In this document: in pieces, positions 60,165 to 64,000 of the stretch
Layout of the letters: every line of letters begins with the position of its first letter
How positions within the stretch are numbered: the stretch's first letter is position 1
From: Gymnogyps californianus
Lineage: Eukaryota; Chordata; Aves; Accipitriformes; Cathartidae
NCBI RefSeq assembly: GCF_018139145.2
Contig: NC_059486.1
Coordinates: 2,728,001-2,792,000 of the forward strand
Reading direction: 5' to 3'
DNA: 64,000 nt
Notes under the pieces: model-generated
Told to the model about the DNA's origin: nothing
The model's database searches: none
What the model saw: only the letters and a program-made list of their open reading frames with translations
Translations under genes and position numbers: made by a program

Positions 60165-63100
60165 GGCTGACCATTCCAATATTATTTTATGTCTCAAAGG
60201 AACCTGGTAATACAGCATTTCTAGGTAAGATTTCTACTCGTGCAGATGCTCTTGTGCATTCATTTGGTTACAAGTGCAGTAAGGTACTGAAGGCTACAGA
60301 ATTAATGAAAACAGAGAGATACAGGTGCCACTTAAAGTGAGATATCCCATGAGCTGCAAACATGGCTTGTAGTCTTTTAGGACTGACATTCAGGCATATT
60401 GAAAACTGAAACTTCTGATAGTGAATGTGGTGGTAATGTTATAAGAATGTTTTCTAAATTAAGATGTATGTTTCATGGTTTGTTTAGGTCAGTAGAGTGT
60501 TTGCTGCTGAAGGTAATATTATTGTAGTGCTAAGATGATAATTGTTCAGTGTTTTGATTTAGGCAACCTCTTGAAAAATGTTGATATTTATCGCAATTGC
60601 CTAGTTAACAGGATAAAAATAGATTTCTTCTTTCTTCACCCCCCAAAGTTCTCGAACCTCTTCCTTCTGACCATGCTCCACTTAAAACACTGTTCTTTAA
60701 AGTACGGTACATGTTATTTCTGAACAACTGTTACAGGTGCTTGGAGTAAGTTTCACCTTTCACATGTGAAACATTTATCACATCACGCAGTGTGATTATT
60801 AGAAAAGAAAAATCTTCAAAGGGTCTAGAAGACGCCCGGGAACTGAGATTCTTCAAACTTCATGTCATAGTCTCGTCTTCTTGCATCAGTATAATTTTAT
60901 TTAAGTCAGTAGGGTTACTAATTCTTTATTTTGCTGATGATAAGAAGGGTATCGACTGTGTGCTAATATGAACCTATTGCATGTACAAAACTGAGTTGGA
61001 AACCTCATTATCTTGCTCTGGTATTATTCATTGTATTGTTCACTACAGCTCAGCCATTCTCCGTGTCTTTTGGTTTGTGTGTTTTCAGTCAGAGTTGGCA
61101 GAGCCAGGAAGTGATAACTTGTGTTTTGAGATCTTTATCACATATTTTAAATTTAGTTTCTCTTGAATCGGTTCTGGAGGACTTGATAGATGAAGACCCT
61201 TCCACAACTTGCACAATGCTAGCTTCTGCCTGTTGCAAGCCAGGCCTGTTATAGGTTGACCTAATGTCAACCCAATATTAGTGCACAGGTTTCCCATCTT
61301 TACAGCTACAATCCCACTGAGGTATTTAAGCTTGGGTGAACATGGGTAACAAGCTGTCCAGCATGATGTAGTACTTGGACAGGGTATCTATCTCAGCCGG
61401 TAACCTTCAACAAATCTTACGCTTCTGTTCCTCTTTTTCCATTTGTGTCCTTTGCACCTCACTGCGGGCTTGTGTAACACCCAGTACAGTAAGTTTTGAC
61501 ATCAGCTGAAGGTTCAAGGTGCTAGTGATATATAAATCAATACTGACAGTAACTTCCCCAAAATTGAATCTGTAACAGAAAAAGGATGTTGCCTGTAGGC
61601 TGAGTTACTGTGCTGCTGACTGTACTGTGAAGAGACTTCTGTTAACTGCTAGGAAATACATCTTCTTCCCCTGTCCCTAGAAATGCTGCCTTTAGGATTC
61701 TGCCTCTTAGAAAAAAAGAACTGAGGGTCTGCGAGCGGAGAGAATCCCAGCAAATTTTCCTAAATGGAGCTTTGCTCAGTTGACTGGAGGGTTGCAGTAC
61801 CTTAACGCTGCCGCTTGCAACAAGTTGTGACCGGTGGCCTGCAAATGGAAAACAGCCAGCAGCTGTAATATCAAGTGTCATCTGTCTCCCGCTGCAGATG
61901 ATGCAGGGTAAAGCATGTTTAAAGACGTAACTGTGTGGATTTAAAACTATATTCTTCCAACAGGTGTATTGTATTCTTCTGTAAGGCTCTCCAATAACAC
62001 AGGAGAGCTTCACTGAGCAGGCCAAATGGAATGAATTGGCTTGGTAAGCGCAAAAATGTATTCTTTAAACAGATCCACTTTCCCTTGCATGTGTCATTGC
62101 AATTTATTCTTCAGAGAGATTAAATCCTTTACCAGGTCCTGAGCAAAGACTTCCATGGTATATGTCTGCAGATGTGGTGCAATGCCAGATGCTATGGACT
62201 TTTTTTTTCTTGTGAGTTTTAATCCTTTAGGATGGGCTATTTCAAATTGTTTTCTCTAATGGGTTGCTGGGGTTTTTTGCCCCAGTCTTTGAAATTAATT
62301 CCACATTCTGGTACGAATTTCAGATGAGTTTTGCTAGACCTTTTCACCACAGGATTTAATATACTTGCAGATGTGTTGCAGTCTTCCGTGGTCATTGCTT
62401 ACTTCTCAGCCTGCTTGAGGCCCATGTGAATGGAATCAGAGGTTATTTGCTTATTTGCCTGGTCCTCATGAGTAAAAATTCAGAGTATCCTGGGTCTTAT
62501 GTTCAATTAGTCATTTGTAACGGCTATATCTGTGTGCAGGGCCTGCACTTTTTTTCTATTTTCTTTTTTTTTTTTTTTAAGAAGCACTAAAATCCATCCT
62601 GAAATGTTAAACTTCTAAAGTGGCCTTTCTTATACACAAATTGAGAATCTTGTTGGAAAGTATTTGGGTAATCATGGTGCTAGAACGTCTTATAGGCAAA
62701 ACATTAGTAATGTAGAGAAGGTCAAATAGATCCAGAACCTGAACTTCTTTGGAACTCTAACCCTGTTGTGAAATAGTTTCGTTTTAGTTGCCGTTATGAG
62801 TACTAAAAATTATAAACAAAAGATGTGGAGGGAGATATGAAATGCAAATCCTGTGAACTGAAATTTTGTAATTGGATTCCTGGTTCTGTCTGTATCAGGG
62901 AAAATCTTGAATATCTATGTGAGGGAGATTGGCAACTATGTATTGTTCATCCTGCACGTGGATATAATTAACATTATATTGCACTTTTGCCCTCCCTCTG
63001 ACCTTGGTGAGTTTCCAGTTATGGAATCGCCTGTCTATTGTCTGACATTGTCTTACATCTTCAAATACGTTCTTCCTTCCTGTGATAAGGAGAAAACTAC

Positions 63101-63360
63101 TGAGGCCAAGTGTATGGCTCCTCCTGTGCTAATTGGCATCTAGGTCTTCGTGGAAATTCAAAAATGACGTAGAATTCATTTTCCAGGCCATCTTTTTCCT
63201 ACCTTAGTTCTTCGATGTATTTAAATTGTTGACCGCTCTCACATTGACCTTCTGTCACATCCACTACTTGATTCATACCTTTGTCAGAACACAATTTGGC
63301 CAGAGTCACACTTCGTCTCTCAATGTTGGGTAATCCTGAATTCAGGTCTTTATGAAAGTT
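60165..63360. other. Non-coding stretch
   Basis: No gene. It holds a 7-bp inverted repeat GGTTGAC/GTCAACC with a 5-base loop at 61254-61272, a weak MIR trace near 61.4 kb and a T15 run at 62564-62578. The 127-codon minus-strand frame at 61642-62025 has no recognised domain. Confidence 0.55.
61375..61480 (+). repeat. Possible MIR-type SINE trace
   Basis: GGTAACCTTCAACAAATCTTACGCTTCTGTTCCTCTTTTTCCATTTGTG resembles 'GTGACCTTGGGCAAGTCACTTAACCTCTGTGCCTCAGTTTCCCCATCTGTA' in order and spacing, with many differences. Confidence 0.4.
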
Positions 63361-63373
63361 AAAGGATTCAAAA

Positions 63374-63529
63374 GCTCTTCAAAAAGAGGTCACACATAAA
63401 CAAGGCCAGTCTGTGCAGCTGTCAGCTGTCCAGTTTGTGCATGTGTTTCAATAGAGAGAGCTCTTTTGAAGAGCATCTTTTCCACTCTCTTTTGTGCATA
63501 TGTGCTCTCTTTCTTTAGAGAGCAGTGGA
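63374..63529. repeat. Cluster of inverted repeats
   Basis: GCTCTTCAAAAAGAG (63374-63388) pairs with CTCTTTTGAAGAGC (63461-63474) apart from a one-base indel. A second hairpin, GCTCTCT/AGAGAGC with a 6-base loop (63504-63523), is flanked by outer arms TCCACT (63481-63486) and AGTGGA (63524-63529). Confidence 0.75.
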
Positions 63530-63839
63530 GGGCGTTGCCAAGGGGGTCATGGCAAAGAGGTGGGAGTATAAATGAAGAACCAAAGCCTATATTCATTTAT
63601 GTCTGTGTTCTTGAGTTAATATTGTTACTTGGGTATTACAGACTGGAATATCCTGCAGTTGCAGTGCCAGCCATTAGAGTACTGAAAGTACCAGACTGAA
63701 TGAAAAAAAAATTTCTATCAAAATCACCCTCACAGGAAAATTAATTTCATTTGAAATGAATATTTTTCTAGAAGGCATCTCCTTCCTTCAAAAAGGAATC
63801 AATTTCTCTGGTAGAAAGCAACTTTTAAAGCTTTGAATA

Positions 63840-64000
63840 AAATCTTCAGGCTTTCAGTTTGGGGTTTCCCACGGCCCAGTTAAATATGTTGTATAGCTTT
63901 TGCGATGTGTGTGTTATTTTTGCAATTCTCTACAAGAAAATGCATCTCTTCTTTTGGATTGTAAATTTGCACTCGATTCTACATATAGCACATTAGGTTT
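63840..64000. promoter_or_regulatory. Conserved-element-like island, cut by window edge (putative)
   Basis: Unique repeat-free block with CCAGTTAAATATGTTG near 63877, TTTTTGCAATTCTC near 63916 and GATTGTAAATTTGCACTCG near 63957. The texture resembles the other islands and it continues beyond the window. Confidence 0.3.

Noticed and set aside
1..64000. tRNA, rRNA, CRISPR array, operon or prokaryotic-type system
   Set aside because: I saw no tRNA-like TTCGAAT arm with paired stems, no spaced identical repeats and no compact gene arrangement. Composition and repeats are those of a vertebrate nuclear genome.

Overview
The window reads as vertebrate, most probably avian, nuclear DNA with no recognisable protein-coding gene, RNA gene or CRISPR array. 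The evidence is threefold. Every open frame is short (the longest is 189 codons), overlaps others, and carries no domain I recognise. The repeat fraction is low. The repeats that can be recognised are CR1 retroposon pieces, old MIR-type SINE remnants, and palindromic relics of the kind seen in bird, turtle and crocodile DNA. CpG is sparse and no CpG island is visible. All family assignments come from remembered consensus sequences, not from a database search.

Layout. 1-5 kb is plain T-rich non-coding DNA with A/T homopolymers, followed by an old plus-strand CR1 3' end (about 4.8-5.0 kb) and two eroded palindromic or DNA-transposon relics (5.45-5.81 kb). 6.4-12.5 kb mixes plain sequence with three conserved-element-like islands and two MIR remnants. 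15.65 kb holds the clearest CR1 fragment (minus strand). 16.96 kb has a DR3-type nuclear receptor direct repeat. 19.3 kb has a 33-bp-period minisatellite beside a MIR remnant, followed by a long regulatory-looking island at 19.9-20.6 kb. 26.4-26.9 kb is a long purine-biased tract. 29.4-30.1 kb is another regulatory-looking island with repeated homeodomain-type cores. 30-43 kb is mostly plain DNA with a well-preserved palindromic relic (34.2 kb), an A35 tract and an AT-rich block with a 12-bp inverted repeat (41.1-41.3 kb). 43-53 kb contains four more conserved-element-like islands, including a perfect 11-bp hairpin (43.21 kb) and a 17-bp palindrome (46.14 kb), interleaved with MIR remnants. 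55.5 kb has a compact 14-bp tandem array that is also an inverted repeat. 58.88 kb is a long G-rich tract. The last 5 kb is plain apart from an inverted-repeat cluster at 63.4-63.5 kb and an island at the right edge.

Interpretation (inference). A gene-free 64 kb with regularly spaced, repeat-free, motif-rich islands fits a gene desert or a very long intron near a developmental regulator. The controlled gene cannot be named from this sequence. I found no previously undescribed multi-gene system. The most distinctive items are the exact inverted repeats inside putative regulatory islands, the DR3 element, the phase-keeping minisatellite, the G-rich tract and the purine-biased tract.
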